64,000 bases of DNA. It comes from Acinetobacter bouvetii. Its GTDB lineage: Bacteria; Pseudomonadota; Gammaproteobacteria; Pseudomonadales; Moraxellaceae. The notes under the pieces were generated by a model that worked only from the letters and a program-made list of their open reading frames with translations, did no database searches and was not told the origin of the DNA. Shown here piece by piece: positions 39,319-48,338 of this stretch (the first letter of the stretch is position 1; every line of letters starts with the position of its first letter). The stretch lies in contig NZ_CADDTS010000006.1 of the NCBI RefSeq assembly GCF_902753875.1, positions 55,705 through 119,704 of the forward strand, written 5' to 3'. The translations under genes were made by a program, and so were the position numbers.

Positions 39319-39564
39319 ATGAACACTGAAACACAAAACCCTGCTGTTGATTCTACCCCTGTACAAAATTCTGCTGTTGATTCCAGTTCGACACAAAGTG
39401 CCTGTGCCAAATCTCGCTTTTCTCCCACTCTAAAGGGAGTGCTTATAGGAGCGGTTGCAGGCAGCGTATTACCTGTTTTTGGTACCTTTAGCGGTGCGAT
39501 TATTGGAGGTGTCGCTGGCAAAGTTTATGAGAAAAAATGTCAAAATAAATGCCATGAAAATTAA
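39319..39564 (+). CDS. Small glycine-zipper protein
   Basis: 81 residues from the ATG at 39319 (AGAGGT seven bases upstream); a start seven codons earlier lacks a site. The N-terminal half is polar with a short tandem repeat around AVDS (NPAVDSTPVQNSAVDSSSTQ). The C-terminal half is one Gly/Ala-rich membrane-type helix (GVLIGAVAGSVLPVFGTFSG) ending in a Cys/Lys-rich tail. Function unknown. Confidence 0.6.
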   Translation: MNTETQNPAVDSTPVQNSAVDSSSTQSACAKSRFSPTLKGVLIGAVAGSVLPVFGTFSGAIIGGVAGKVYEKKCQNKCHEN

Positions 39565-39589
39565 TATTTTTTTATATTTTTAAGCAGCT

Positions 39590-39620
39590 TAAGACAGATT
39601 GCGCCGCTCAATCTGTCTTA
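39590..39620 (+). terminator. Hairpin after the glycine-zipper gene
   Basis: A perfect 12-base stem, TAAGACAGATTG with CAATCTGTCTTA, loop CGCCGCT. No T-run follows, so its role as a terminator is uncertain. Confidence 0.45.
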
Positions 39621-39794
39621 GAGCAAAAACTCTAAATATATGATTTATATAATAATTTAAACTGACCATTCATCTTTTTCAACGTATTTGCTCTTCCTGA
39701 GTTTGATTATTTTTTGATACTATTTATGTGAAATTTATTTTTTATATCTCCCCATTGTCCAAATTCGTTTTGGGCATCCTTTCACTTAAAGGAA

Positions 39795-39989
39795 ATGATG
39801 ATGAACGCAATGAAATCTCTTTTGGCTGTAGCGGTTGTGGCTTTCTCTGCAAATGTATCTGCTCAAATTGTTTATATTCCAGATTTTCCTGTAAAAAAAG
39901 CAGTTGAAACGGTAAATAATGCTGAGCAAAAAGCGCCGGCTTCTGCTCCTGCTAATCAAGAGACAACTGCATCTGAAGCAAAAGCTTAA
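39795..39989 (+). CDS. Small secreted protein, unknown
   Basis: Up to 64 residues. Three in-frame ATGs at 39795, 39798 and 39801; spacing from AAAGGA favours the third. A signal peptide ends at NVSA-Q, leaving about 40 residues that are Ala/Glu/Gln-rich and disordered-looking. No relatives recognised. Followed by a very strong terminator. Confidence 0.6.
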   Translation: MMMNAMKSLLAVAVVAFSANVSAQIVYIPDFPVKKAVETVNNAEQKAPASAPANQETTASEAKA

Positions 39990-40010
39990 CCAGCCTATTC
40001 AGATTCAAAT

Positions 40011-40046
40011 AAAAAAACAGACTGAAGCTATTCAGTCTGTTTTTTT
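40011..40046 (+). terminator. Terminator after the small secreted protein gene
   Basis: A 16-base perfect stem, AAAAAAACAGACTGAA with TTCAGTCTGTTTTTTT, loop GCTA. Confidence 0.93.
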
Positions 40047-40347
40047 ATGCATAGTCCGTCTCAAAAACCAGCCCTGTATTTTTGGCTCATATTCATGATC
40101 CCGCCCATTTTTAGCCTCAGTTCAGCCTGACTTTTTGAGCCCAGATATAAAATGAAAACCATGCCCATAACCCAAACTGATCTTTGCAACCAAAAATAAT
40201 TGCTCATTTTTTATCTAAAATTTACATTTTTTGCTAATTATGTCTATAGATACTCAAAAACTGACATTTTTTTGCATGCTTTTTCTTTACAAATACATAT
40301 AATCAAAGGAACTAAATGAATAATTTTCCTGAATAAAAAGTGTTCAT
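40047..40347. other. Intergenic region upstream of the 59-residue gene
   Basis: AT-rich. A perfect TATAAT occurs at about 40299-40304. Soon after it a six-codon frame (ATG at 40316) has a good AAAGGA site but is too short to call. Nothing else seen. Confidence 0.4.
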
Positions 40348-40527
40348 ATGCAAGAACTTCAAGCGCTGATTCAAGGTAAGATTCCCCCACAAACGGTTAA
40401 GATCGAGCATTTAATCGCGCTTGCCGAACGCTACCCACAAACGACATCTGCAGAATATAAATTACTTGAACTGGCGACCAATATCGTTTTGGCAAGTTAT
40501 CTAGAAAAAGCACATAAGCATCTCTAG
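40348..40527 (+). CDS. 59-residue protein, unknown, first of a gene pair
   Basis: The product begins MQELQALIQGKIPPQTVKIE and ends LEKAHKHL. It is mostly helical and soluble. The codon use and composition look real, and the stop lies 10 bases before the next gene with the intervening AGGGG acting as that gene's ribosome-binding site. It has no clear Shine-Dalgarno of its own. Probably co-transcribed with the 492-residue protein. Confidence 0.55.
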   Translation: MQELQALIQGKIPPQTVKIEHLIALAERYPQTTSAEYKLLELATNIVLASYLEKAHKHL

Positions 40528-40537
40528 GGGTCAGTGC

Positions 40538-42016
40538 ATGAATGTTTTAGAAAAAGTGATGTTGATTAAAGAACTCAATTTCTTAATTGACGGTTTAGAA
40601 CAGCGTTCATTGTCTTTTTTTGAAATTGCGCGATCGAAAACACGGATTAAAGAAATTTTTGCTCTATGTGACGAGCCAATCTTTAAAAAGCAGATTATAA
40701 AATTCAAATCACAAACCCAGCCTAAAATTGCTGCGCTGGATTTTGCAGATCAAACCCTATTTAAACTTTCATTTCGTGGGTTTTTTCAGCAGGAAAATGC
40801 CTTAGAACAAGCTCTGTACCAACATAAAAATTCAGGTTGGGCAACTCTTTATCATCCAAAGAAAGGTTGGCAAATCTGGCTAATTCCTGCTCCAGAGCGT
40901 ACTGCCTTGATCAGCGAATGGGGAGATCTTGACGATGCTTATCAGTGGATGATGGCACAGCAGCAACTTTATGCCTGCCTCAAAACAGATTATGAATTAA
41001 AAAATAGCCAAAACCTTATAGAGCGACAAATCGTACCGGTATTAACCGAGATCGAAACACATATAAATTCATCAATAGAGACACAACGAGATCACCAATT
41101 CAATGCTGCATCAGATTTAAACATTAAGCCTGTTGAGATTGCATTGCTGGATGAACCTTTAATTCAGATAGATAGTTCTCAACCATCAGAGCAATCCTCT
41201 ACAATTTCCGCAAACCAAACTGATATGGTTAATCCGGTTGTTATTGAATCAATAGCTGGCTCTGTTGCTACAAAAGAAAGCCATGGCATTGACTCCAATG
41301 TCGTTTCTCACACCCCACAACGCTTGCAGCTCAACGCATATACGGCACAATTGCATCTCTTGCAGGACAGAGAAGCTTCTGCCCAACAGTTATTCAAGCT
41401 GGAAATTGCTAGCCAGCCTGAAATCTTGCAGCACATTGATTTTTTCTTGCAGGGTTCAGACCTGCAAGACTGGGCAAACCGGCCAGTTTATCTGGCTGAA
41501 CAAATGGATCAATACGGTCGTTTTATTAAATATTTAGCCTTGTTGGGTGCTGACAATCCAATACAGGCCATAGATTGCCTGCGTGAATTAGATGATCACC
41601 ATCATTTGGCTGCGATAAAAGACATCTCATGGAATGATCTAAGTGATGGTTTTTCCCGCATTGAAGACATTTTTCAGCTGTATAATCAAAAGGCGAACTC
41701 AGTCTGGCAAAGTGAAGACTATATGCCTTTTATCCCTACCCAGTTGATTCAAAACCAAAAATTTATTCAATTTGAAGAAAGTGCCGCAGACTGTCGAACA
41801 CCGCTACTGTTACTCAAAGAGCGGCAAAAAATCCGCATCATTCATGGACAAAAACGCCTGAGTTTATTGCCAGCGGAAGCCGCATACCCTTATTTAATGT
41901 TAGAACGTCATCACGGCATTACTTGGCAAATGATTCAACGCATTGTTTCCCGACTCAATCCACCTATAGATTGTCAAAAATTATATAAAGAGATTCAAAA
42001 ACATATTTCAGATTAA
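40538..42016 (+). CDS. 492-residue protein of unknown function with ParB-like C-terminal motif
   Basis: No signal peptide or membrane helix. An N-terminal helical domain (about 1-160) is followed by a low-complexity Ser/Gln/Glu/Ile-rich linker (about 165-260), then a C-terminal domain. Within that, TPLLLLKERQKIRIIHGQKR near 425-445 resembles the hydrophobic-strand plus G-x-R-R core of ParB/sulfiredoxin-fold domains (usually GERR). Whether it binds DNA or nucleotide is not known. Starts 10 bases after the 59-residue gene and ends 85 bases before the next. Confidence 0.6.
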   Translation: MNVLEKVMLIKELNFLIDGLEQRSLSFFEIARSKTRIKEIFALCDEPIFKKQIIKFKSQTQPKIAALDFADQTLFKLSFRGFFQQENALEQALYQHKNSGWATLYHPKKGWQIWLIPAPERTALISEWGDLDDAYQWMMAQQQLYACLKTDYELKNSQNLIERQIVPVLTEIETHINSSIETQRDHQFNAASDLNIKPVEIALLDEPLIQIDSSQPSEQSSTISANQTDMVNPVVIESIAGSVATKESHGIDSNVVSHTPQRLQLNAYTAQLHLLQDREASAQQLFKLEIASQPEILQHIDFFLQGSDLQDWANRPVYLAEQMDQYGRFIKYLALLGADNPIQAIDCLRELDDHHHLAAIKDISWNDLSDGFSRIEDIFQLYNQKANSVWQSEDYMPFIPTQLIQNQKFIQFEESAADCRTPLLLLKERQKIRIIHGQKRLSLLPAEAAYPYLMLERHHGITWQMIQRIVSRLNPPIDCQKLYKEIQKHISD

Positions 42017-42101
42017 GTTTTTATTTTTTGTAGTCAACGCTTGCTTTTTCGCTTCATTTTTTACAAGACTAGAGAATGATCAGACACATAAGAGCAAGGA
42101 T

Positions 42102-43232
42102 ATGCTTAAAAAAAATATAAAATTGTTGAAACCAATCTTATGTATGTGCTTACTGGGGATGGTGTCAACTTCAGGCTGGACGGAAACGAATGAAACCAGT
42201 CAAGATCAATCTGCGGCACCGCTATCTCCGGCCCAGACGGGTGACGATTTTAATCTGCTGTATCAAATTCCAAGCTGGATAGATGCACTTCCTACTTTTT
42301 TACCCAAACAGTCAGATGAACCCATTGTTCCTCCAATGCTGGCGACTGAAAATCAAACCTGGCTTGACCGGCGACAACAAGAGATTCGCAACTGGGCAGA
42401 TCATACCTCACATAAAATTGACAACTGGTTTGGGGAAACCGATCCGGCCGATCCGGCTTCAGCGACATTGCGCCTGATTGTAGATAACAACTGGAATAAA
42501 CATGACGGTTATAACATTAAGCCTCGTGTAAGAGGTAAAATTAAGCTCCCGACATTAGAACGCAAAGTCAGTGTTGTATTTGGTGATGATACGCTGGATA
42601 ACGAACTCAATAACAAGGTGGCCATTACCGATGAAAATCCAGACAGCACCACCAATAAAACTTTAGACCGCGAGCGTACACGCGAGAATAACAGTTCTTT
42701 TGCATTTCGCTGGTCCGATTTTTCCAAATATATTCCTTTTGATACCGATCTGGATTTAGGTTTACGTTCAGGAGATGATATTTATCTACGTCTGAAAGTA
42801 TCTAAAGACTGGAAACTGGAAAATGATTTTAGTTTTCATGCTGAACAAATTTATCGTTATGGTGTAGATAGTAAAAATTACCTTAGAACCAATACCGAAC
42901 TGACCCATGCTCGACCTAATCAGGCCTTGTTATCCAACCAGTTCAGCCTGACCTATGCAGATGAACAAGAGGATGATTTGAAATGGGACAATTACCTGTT
43001 CAGGCAACACCAGTTTTTCCATAACAACCGTTTTACCTACGGCTTATACACTGGCGGTTTTTATAATAATCAAGATCTGCGCCTTAACAGTTGGGGACCC
43101 TATATTTCATGGCGGCAGCCGGTATGGCGAGAGTGGTTTTTTGTACAGGGTGATTTAAATTATCTCAATGACCATCGTGAAGACCGGAGTCATTTCATTG
43201 GTGCATTGGTACGTCTGGAAGCCCTATTTTAA
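42102..43232 (+). CDS. Probable outer-membrane beta-barrel protein
   Basis: 376 residues. A signal peptide (LCMCLLGMVSTSGW, cleavage near residue 30) is followed by a periplasmic helix (TWLDRRQQEIRNWADHTSHK) and a run of alternating beta strands, ending in Phe (VRLEALF) as outer-membrane barrels do. AAGGAT precedes the ATG. Function unknown; porin-like or envelope role inferred. Confidence 0.65.
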   Translation: MLKKNIKLLKPILCMCLLGMVSTSGWTETNETSQDQSAAPLSPAQTGDDFNLLYQIPSWIDALPTFLPKQSDEPIVPPMLATENQTWLDRRQQEIRNWADHTSHKIDNWFGETDPADPASATLRLIVDNNWNKHDGYNIKPRVRGKIKLPTLERKVSVVFGDDTLDNELNNKVAITDENPDSTTNKTLDRERTRENNSSFAFRWSDFSKYIPFDTDLDLGLRSGDDIYLRLKVSKDWKLENDFSFHAEQIYRYGVDSKNYLRTNTELTHARPNQALLSNQFSLTYADEQEDDLKWDNYLFRQHQFFHNNRFTYGLYTGGFYNNQDLRLNSWGPYISWRQPVWREWFFVQGDLNYLNDHREDRSHFIGALVRLEALF

Positions 43233-43267
43233 GCGGCTATAGTTCTCCCAGATGTAAATTCCGCCAT

Positions 43268-43295
43268 AAAAAAACCTCCCGAAGGAGGTTTTTTT
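43268..43295. terminator. Bidirectional terminator before htpG
   Basis: AAAAAAACCTCC pairs with GGAGGTTTTTTT around CGAA, between convergent genes. Confidence 0.92.
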
Positions 43296-43313
43296 ATATC
43301 CTCGAAGCTTGGC

Positions 43314-45233
43314 TTATTTCAACAACAAGTTATTGATGCGCTTTACATATTCAGCAGGATCATCCGGCAATCCACCTTCTGCAATCACAGCCTGATCAAA
43401 GATCACATTGGCCAAGTCATCAAACTGATTCGAGCCTTCCAGTTTTTTCACCAATGGATGTTCCGGGTTAATTTCCAGAATCGGTTTACTTTCTGGCACA
43501 GCCTGACCCGCCTGTTTGAGCATACGAATCAATTGTGGCGAAAGCTCACCTTCACCTGTCACTAGACATGCCGGTGAATCGACCAGACGGGTGGTAACAC
43601 GGACTTCTTTGGTTTTGGCTTTGAGAGAGTCTGACAATTTTTCCACAACCGGTTTAAACTGTTCGGCCGCAGCTTCCAAAGCTTTTTTCTCATCCGCATC
43701 CTGCAAATCGCCCAAGTCTACAGCGCCCTTAGACACATTCTGCATTGCAGTGCCATCGAACTCGTTCACGAATTCCATGGCCCATTCATCCACACGGTCT
43801 GCCATTAACAGCACTTCAATGCCTTTTTTCTTGAACAGTTCCAGTTGCGGTGAATTTTTTGCAGCCGACAGACTATCTGCAGTCACGTAATAAATTGCCT
43901 TCTGGCCTTCTTTCATCCGCGCTTTATAGTCGCTTAAAGAAGTCGTAACTTCATCATTGGTCGAAGTCGAGAAGCGTAATAATTTTAAAATACGCTCACG
44001 ATTGCCCATGTCTTCGCCCAGACCTTCCTTAATCACGGAACCAAATTCAGCATAGAACTGCTTGAATTTGTCTTGGTCTTTTTCATCTTCAGATTTTGCC
44101 AAGCCATCCAGCATGGTCAGCACACGGCGAGTATTACCCTCGCGAATGGTTTTCACATCTCGGCTTTCTTGCAGTAATTCACGGCTCACGTTTAATGGAA
44201 GATCGGCACTATCCACCACCCCTTGCACAAAACGTAAATAGTTTGGAATCAGGTTATCTGCCTCATCCATAATAAACACGCGCTTTACATACAGTTTGAT
44301 GCCAGCTTTGGCTTCGCGGGTAAAGATGTTGCTGGCCGCCTTGCTTGGAACATACAACAACTGAGTATATTCGGTACTGCCTTCGACACGGTTATGCGTC
44401 CAGGCTAAGGGTGCCTCAAAGTCATGGCTGAGGTTTTTATAGAACTCGGTATATTGCTCTTCGCTGATTTCATTCTTATTGCGGGTCCACAGTGCACTGG
44501 CAGAGTTAATGGCTTCCCATTCATCTGTTTTTACCATGTGACCCGGCTGAGGCTCTTCCCCTTCAACAACCTCAGGTTGTTGCCAAACTTCTTTTTGCAT
44601 TTCAATGGGCAAGCTGATGTGATCAGAGTATTTATTGATAATCTGCTTAACTTTATACGACTCTAAATACTCAAGTGCATTGTCACGTAAATGCAGAATG
44701 ATATCGGTTCCACGTGAAGCCTTATTGATCTGTTCAACTTCAAAATCACCTGTTCCCGTGCTGATCCAGCGTACCGCATCTTCTGCATCTGCAGCGGCAT
44801 GACGCGACTCCACGGTAATCTTTTCAGCCACAATAAAACCGGAGTAGAAACCCACCCCAAACTGGCCAATCAGTTGTGCATCTGCTTTCTGATCGCCAGA
44901 CAATTTCGACATAAAGTCCTTGGTTCCAGACTTGGCAATCGTCCCCAGATTATCAATCGCTTCCTGTTGGGTGAGACCAATACCGTTGTCAGAAATCGTG
45001 ATGGTGTTATTGTCTTTATTTAGGCTTACACGTACATGCAAGTCAGGATCATTTTCATAATATTCAGGATGATTAATCCCTTCAAAGCGCAATTTATCGC
45101 AAGCATCTGACGCGTTCGAAATCAGCTCGCGCAGGAAAATTTCAGGGTTTGAATAGAGAGAATGCGTCACTAAATGTAAGAGCTGCGCTACCTCAGCCTG
45201 GAAACTATGTTTTTTGGCGCTTTGTTCGCTCAT
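43314..45233 (-). CDS. htpG: Hsp90-type chaperone HtpG
   Basis: 639 residues. The N-terminal ATPase carries [25 protein letters not shown] and GQFGVGFYS. The middle domain has [15 protein letters not shown], and a C-terminal dimer domain follows. AAGGAG precedes the ATG. A candidate heat-shock promoter lies upstream, consistent with sigma-32 control known in other bacteria. Confidence 0.97.
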   Translation of the reverse strand: MSEQSAKKHSFQAEVAQLLHLVTHSLYSNPEIFLRELISNASDACDKLRFEGINHPEYYENDPDLHVRVSLNKDNNTITISDNGIGLTQQEAIDNLGTIAKSGTKDFMSKLSGDQKADAQLIGQFGVGFYSGFIVAEKITVESRHAAADAEDAVRWISTGTGDFEVEQINKASRGTDIILHLRDNALEYLESYKVKQIINKYSDHISLPIEMQKEVWQQPEVVEGEEPQPGHMVKTDEWEAINSASALWTRNKNEISEEQYTEFYKNLSHDFEAPLAWTHNRVEGSTEYTQLLYVPSKAASNIFTREAKAGIKLYVKRVFIMDEADNLIPNYLRFVQGVVDSADLPLNVSRELLQESRDVKTIREGNTRRVLTMLDGLAKSEDEKDQDKFKQFYAEFGSVIKEGLGEDMGNRERILKLLRFSTSTNDEVTTSLSDYKARMKEGQKAIYYVTADSLSAAKNSPQLELFKKKGIEVLLMADRVDEWAMEFVNEFDGTAMQNVSKGAVDLGDLQDADEKKALEAAAEQFKPVVEKLSDSLKAKTKEVRVTTRLVDSPACLVTGEGELSPQLIRMLKQAGQAVPESKPILEINPEHPLVKKLEGSNQFDDLANVIFDQAVIAEGGLPDDPAEYVKRINNLLLK

Positions 45234-45279
45234 CAGTCACTCCTTAAATTCATCACACAGTTTTTATTGAATGCTTAAT

Positions 45280-45307
45280 GAATGGAGTGACTTCAGAAAT
45301 TTTCAAT
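45280..45307 (-). promoter_or_regulatory. Candidate sigma-32 promoter of htpG
   Basis: On the minus strand TTGAAA (45301-45306) and CTCCATTC (45280-45287) at 13 bases resemble the sigma-32 pair CTTGAA and CCCCATNT. Confidence 0.45.
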
Positions 45308-45326
45308 AGTGAGGCCTATATTTTTC

Positions 45327-45671
45327 TTAAAAAGGACCTTGTTGATACACTCGATCCATATACAAATCCAGTTTTTGTTGGCGCATTTTATAGACTTCAA
45401 TTAAACAACGGCTGGAGTTGCCACACTGATCACGCAGCTGTAACCATTTAACTTGTTCATCCTGAATCACGCCACGCGTGCCCATCGGCACCAAACGTTT
45501 AATAATATTGTAGGTAGTGGCCATTTTTACATCGGCATCATTGACCGCACGATACTCGCAAATAGCATGTTCCGTTTGCGTTTTGGCTTTGTCACAATTA
45601 AAACTGGCTGCATAAGTAGAACCAGCGAAAAGACTAAAAAAAACTGCACTATATATCGTGAATATTTTCAT
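45327..45671 (-). CDS. LprI-like (DUF1311) secreted protein
   Basis: 114 residues with a signal peptide ending TYA-AS. The mature part has SFNCDKAKTQTEHAIC and four cysteines in pairs typical of LprI/DUF1311 proteins, some of which inhibit lysozyme. The late WLQLRDQCGNSSRCLIEVY block is the most conserved part of the family. Role here inferred. Confidence 0.75.
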   Translation of the reverse strand: MKIFTIYSAVFFSLFAGSTYAASFNCDKAKTQTEHAICEYRAVNDADVKMATTYNIIKRLVPMGTRGVIQDEQVKWLQLRDQCGNSSRCLIEVYKMRQQKLDLYMDRVYQQGPF

Positions 45672-45788
45672 GAATTATTCTTTCTCTTTTAGTTTATTTT
45701 CTATACTCAACTTAAACAAAAATTTGTTGTTTAAACAGTATCAAATTGCTCATTCTATGTGTTTTATTGTGACGATATACAGAAGCAA

Positions 45789-45813
45789 AAATCCCCATCA
45801 AAGATGGGGATTT
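45789..45813 (-). terminator. Terminator after ompW
   Basis: AAATCCCCATC pairs with GATGGGGATTT; on the minus strand it runs into a T-tract. Confidence 0.85.
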
Positions 45814-45831
45814 AGGCGCTGATTTTTATGA

Positions 45832-46491
45832 TTAGAATTTGTAGCTATAACCGATGGTATACACCCAAGGATTCACTTCCAAATCACCTAATTTGACTGG
45901 TGTACCATTTGCAGTTTTCGCTGTTAATTCAGTTTTTACATCGGCATAACGTGCATCTACAAAAACACCCCAATTTTTTGCATCTGCAGGTTGGAAGTTA
46001 AAACCGATCTGACCGGCAACACCGTATGCAACCTCTGCATCCAGACTTTCAGCACCCGTCACCGCTTTAGTGGTTGAAGATAATTCTTCATCCCAAGGCA
46101 CGACAACAGTTGCACCAACACCAATATAAGGTGTAAAGCGAGTTGAGTTTTTAAAGTTATATTTTGCAGTAATGGTCGGTGGTAAATGCTTGAAAGATGC
46201 TGCATTTTCGATTGGACCGATATTCACATCATGTTGAAAAGGTAGTGCAAGCAATAACTCTACTGAAATTGGAGAATTAGCGAAAAAATATTCTACTGAT
46301 GGTGTGAAATTAACTTCATTGCTCACTTCTGCTTTTAATGGTGTTACCGCACCACCAACAGGAACATTTAATGTACCGTTGTCATCATTTTGTGGTGCCA
46401 AAGCAGATGCACCTAATTTCACTTGCCAGTCACCTGCCATCGCAGAAGCAGACATCCCCAATAATGTAATAAGAGCAACTTGTTTTAACAT
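45832..46491 (-). CDS. ompW: OmpW family outer-membrane protein
   Basis: 219 residues from ATG 46489-46491, with AGAGG nine bases upstream; a TTG three codons earlier is the open-frame edge. A signal peptide ends SAMA-GD. An 8-strand barrel follows with the family block HLPPTITAKYNF and the strand FTPYIGVGAT; it ends YSYKF with terminal Phe. OmpW proteins form small hydrophobic channels. It has its own terminator. Confidence 0.88.
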   Translation of the reverse strand: MLKQVALITLLGMSASAMAGDWQVKLGASALAPQNDDNGTLNVPVGGAVTPLKAEVSNEVNFTPSVEYFFANSPISVELLLALPFQHDVNIGPIENAASFKHLPPTITAKYNFKNSTRFTPYIGVGATVVVPWDEELSSTTKAVTGAESLDAEVAYGVAGQIGFNFQPADAKNWGVFVDARYADVKTELTAKTANGTPVKLGDLEVNPWVYTIGYSYKF

Positions 46492-46795
46492 TTTAAACAA
46501 CCTCTGGAAGAATTATAACAATAAATTTTTAAGGATTAATTAATATTAAACATGAGTATTATTAATATGCAATAGCTATTAATTATTTATAATTTTATTT
46601 ATTTTTAAATATATGAAAATATTGAATATTTATTTTAAACTGACCAACTTGGTTGGTTTTAAATACCAACCAAGTTAATCAGATTAATTATTATATTCCA
46701 AGTATATTGCTTGGTTTTATTATATTAAATTATTTATAATATTTATTTTAAATACATCTATTAAAATAGGCAATAAAACTGAATTAAAAATTCAA
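46492..46795. other. AT-rich intergenic region with perfect 12-base palindrome
   Basis: Contains AACTTGGTTGGT (46646-46657) facing ACCAACCAAGTT (46665-46676). The left arm is also part of a smaller dyad, ACCAAC-TTG-GTTGGT (46643-46657). On the minus strand this lies downstream of the antiporter gene, so it may be its terminator, but no T-run follows. Otherwise extremely AT-rich. Confidence 0.45.
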
Positions 46796-48208
46796 TTAAA
46801 GTACCATCGCCGCAATCCAGCCAAAGACCAATAACGGAATATTGAAATGGATAAAGGTCGGAACAACCGTATCCCAAATATGATCATGCTGACCATCCAC
46901 ACCCAAACCGGCCGTTGGACCTAAAGTGGAATCTGAGGCTGGAGAACCGGCATCACCCAAGGCTGCAGCAGTACCAATCAATGCGACAGTCGCCAATGGA
47001 GAGAAGCCAAACTGCACGCACAGCGGCACGTAAATGACAGCTAAAACCGGAACACTAGAGAATGATGAACCAATTCCGATAGTCACAAACAGACCAATAA
47101 ACAGCATCAGGAAGGCAGCCAAGGCTTTGTTATCACCAATCAGATGTACCACGCCATTCACCAAATGATTGATATCACCGGTATGAGTCATAACTGAGGC
47201 GAAACCTGCTGCAGAAATCATGATGAAACCTACCAGCGCCATCATGCGCATCCCCTGAACAAAGACATCATCGGCATCTTGCCATTTGAAAATCCCAGCA
47301 CCAGACAACACCGCAAAACCGACCAACCCGCCCAGAATCATAGAACCTGAATACAACTGGGCAGCCAAAGTCAAAGCAATCGCAAGCAGTGCCATTAAAA
47401 TGGTTTTTTTCGCAATGACTGGCGCTTGTTCAGCTTCTTGCTTGAGTTCTTCTGCATCGACATCCAAATTCACTTCACCAGCGCGAATAGGTTTGTCTAG
47501 GTCAATGGTGGTCACACGAGCAACAGCACGATCGATATAATGACGCGGTTTACGATAACTGACGAATACGGCGATTAAGGTACCTATCAACATGCCCAGA
47601 ACTGGTATTGCCATACCCATTGGCATCATCCAACGCTCGACATGCAAATTGTAAGCTGCACCAATTTTATTGATGTTGCCCATCAAAATTTGTTCAAGGA
47701 AAATGGAACCAAAGCCGACAGGAAGGAAAATATAGGTTCCGACTAAGCCCATCGTCAGCACGCAAGCAGCAGCACGACGGTCTAGATTCATGTGATTCAT
47801 CACTTTTAATAACGGAGGAACCAAGACCGGAATAAAGGCAATATGCACAGGAATCAAGTTTTGAGAAAAAATAGCCGCAATCAGTAAAATGCCAAGAAGC
47901 AAATATTTTACTTTTTTGGTTTTTTGATGAGTCGCTTCCTCACCCAATAAACCAATCAGTTTATGCGCTAACAAATCTGGTAAACCTGATTTTGACAAAG
48001 CAAGTGCAAATGCACCCAATACCGCATACGCCAGAGCAACTTCTGCCCCATCGCCCAGACCGGCATTAAATGCGGTTACGGTATCTGACAGACTTAGTCC
48101 TGCAACCAAGCCACCAATAATCGCTGAAATGACCAAAGTCAAAACAACAGAAACTCGTGCCAGTGAAAGTATAAACATCACGGCAATCGCAATTACTACT
48201 GCATTCAT
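46796..48208 (-). CDS. Na+/H+ antiporter-family permease
   Basis: 470 residues with about 11-12 membrane helices and no signal peptide. Two homologous membrane halves are separated by a cytoplasmic loop (about 220-260, acidic). Signatures include LALSKSGLPDLLAHKLIG and ALGDAGSPASDSTLGPTAG of the YuiF/NhaC-like superfamily. The transported solute is uncertain: members move Na+/H+ or amino acids. Monocistronic. Confidence 0.8.
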   Translation of the reverse strand: MNAVVIAIAVMFILSLARVSVVLTLVISAIIGGLVAGLSLSDTVTAFNAGLGDGAEVALAYAVLGAFALALSKSGLPDLLAHKLIGLLGEEATHQKTKKVKYLLLGILLIAAIFSQNLIPVHIAFIPVLVPPLLKVMNHMNLDRRAAACVLTMGLVGTYIFLPVGFGSIFLEQILMGNINKIGAAYNLHVERWMMPMGMAIPVLGMLIGTLIAVFVSYRKPRHYIDRAVARVTTIDLDKPIRAGEVNLDVDAEELKQEAEQAPVIAKKTILMALLAIALTLAAQLYSGSMILGGLVGFAVLSGAGIFKWQDADDVFVQGMRMMALVGFIMISAAGFASVMTHTGDINHLVNGVVHLIGDNKALAAFLMLFIGLFVTIGIGSSFSSVPVLAVIYVPLCVQFGFSPLATVALIGTAAALGDAGSPASDSTLGPTAGLGVDGQHDHIWDTVVPTFIHFNIPLLVFGWIAAMVL

Positions 48209-48338
48209 GAAAATTTTGAGGAAGATGAAAAAGCCGATATTTTATCAGATTCAACCTTTTGAAACTGTAAATAAATCGGCTACTGAAAATTAATTCAATA
48301 TATTGATTTAATTTGAATTTTAAATAAATTAATCAAAT

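Noticed and set aside
40316..40336. Six-codon frame with good ribosome-binding site
   Set aside because: Too short to support as a gene; may be chance.
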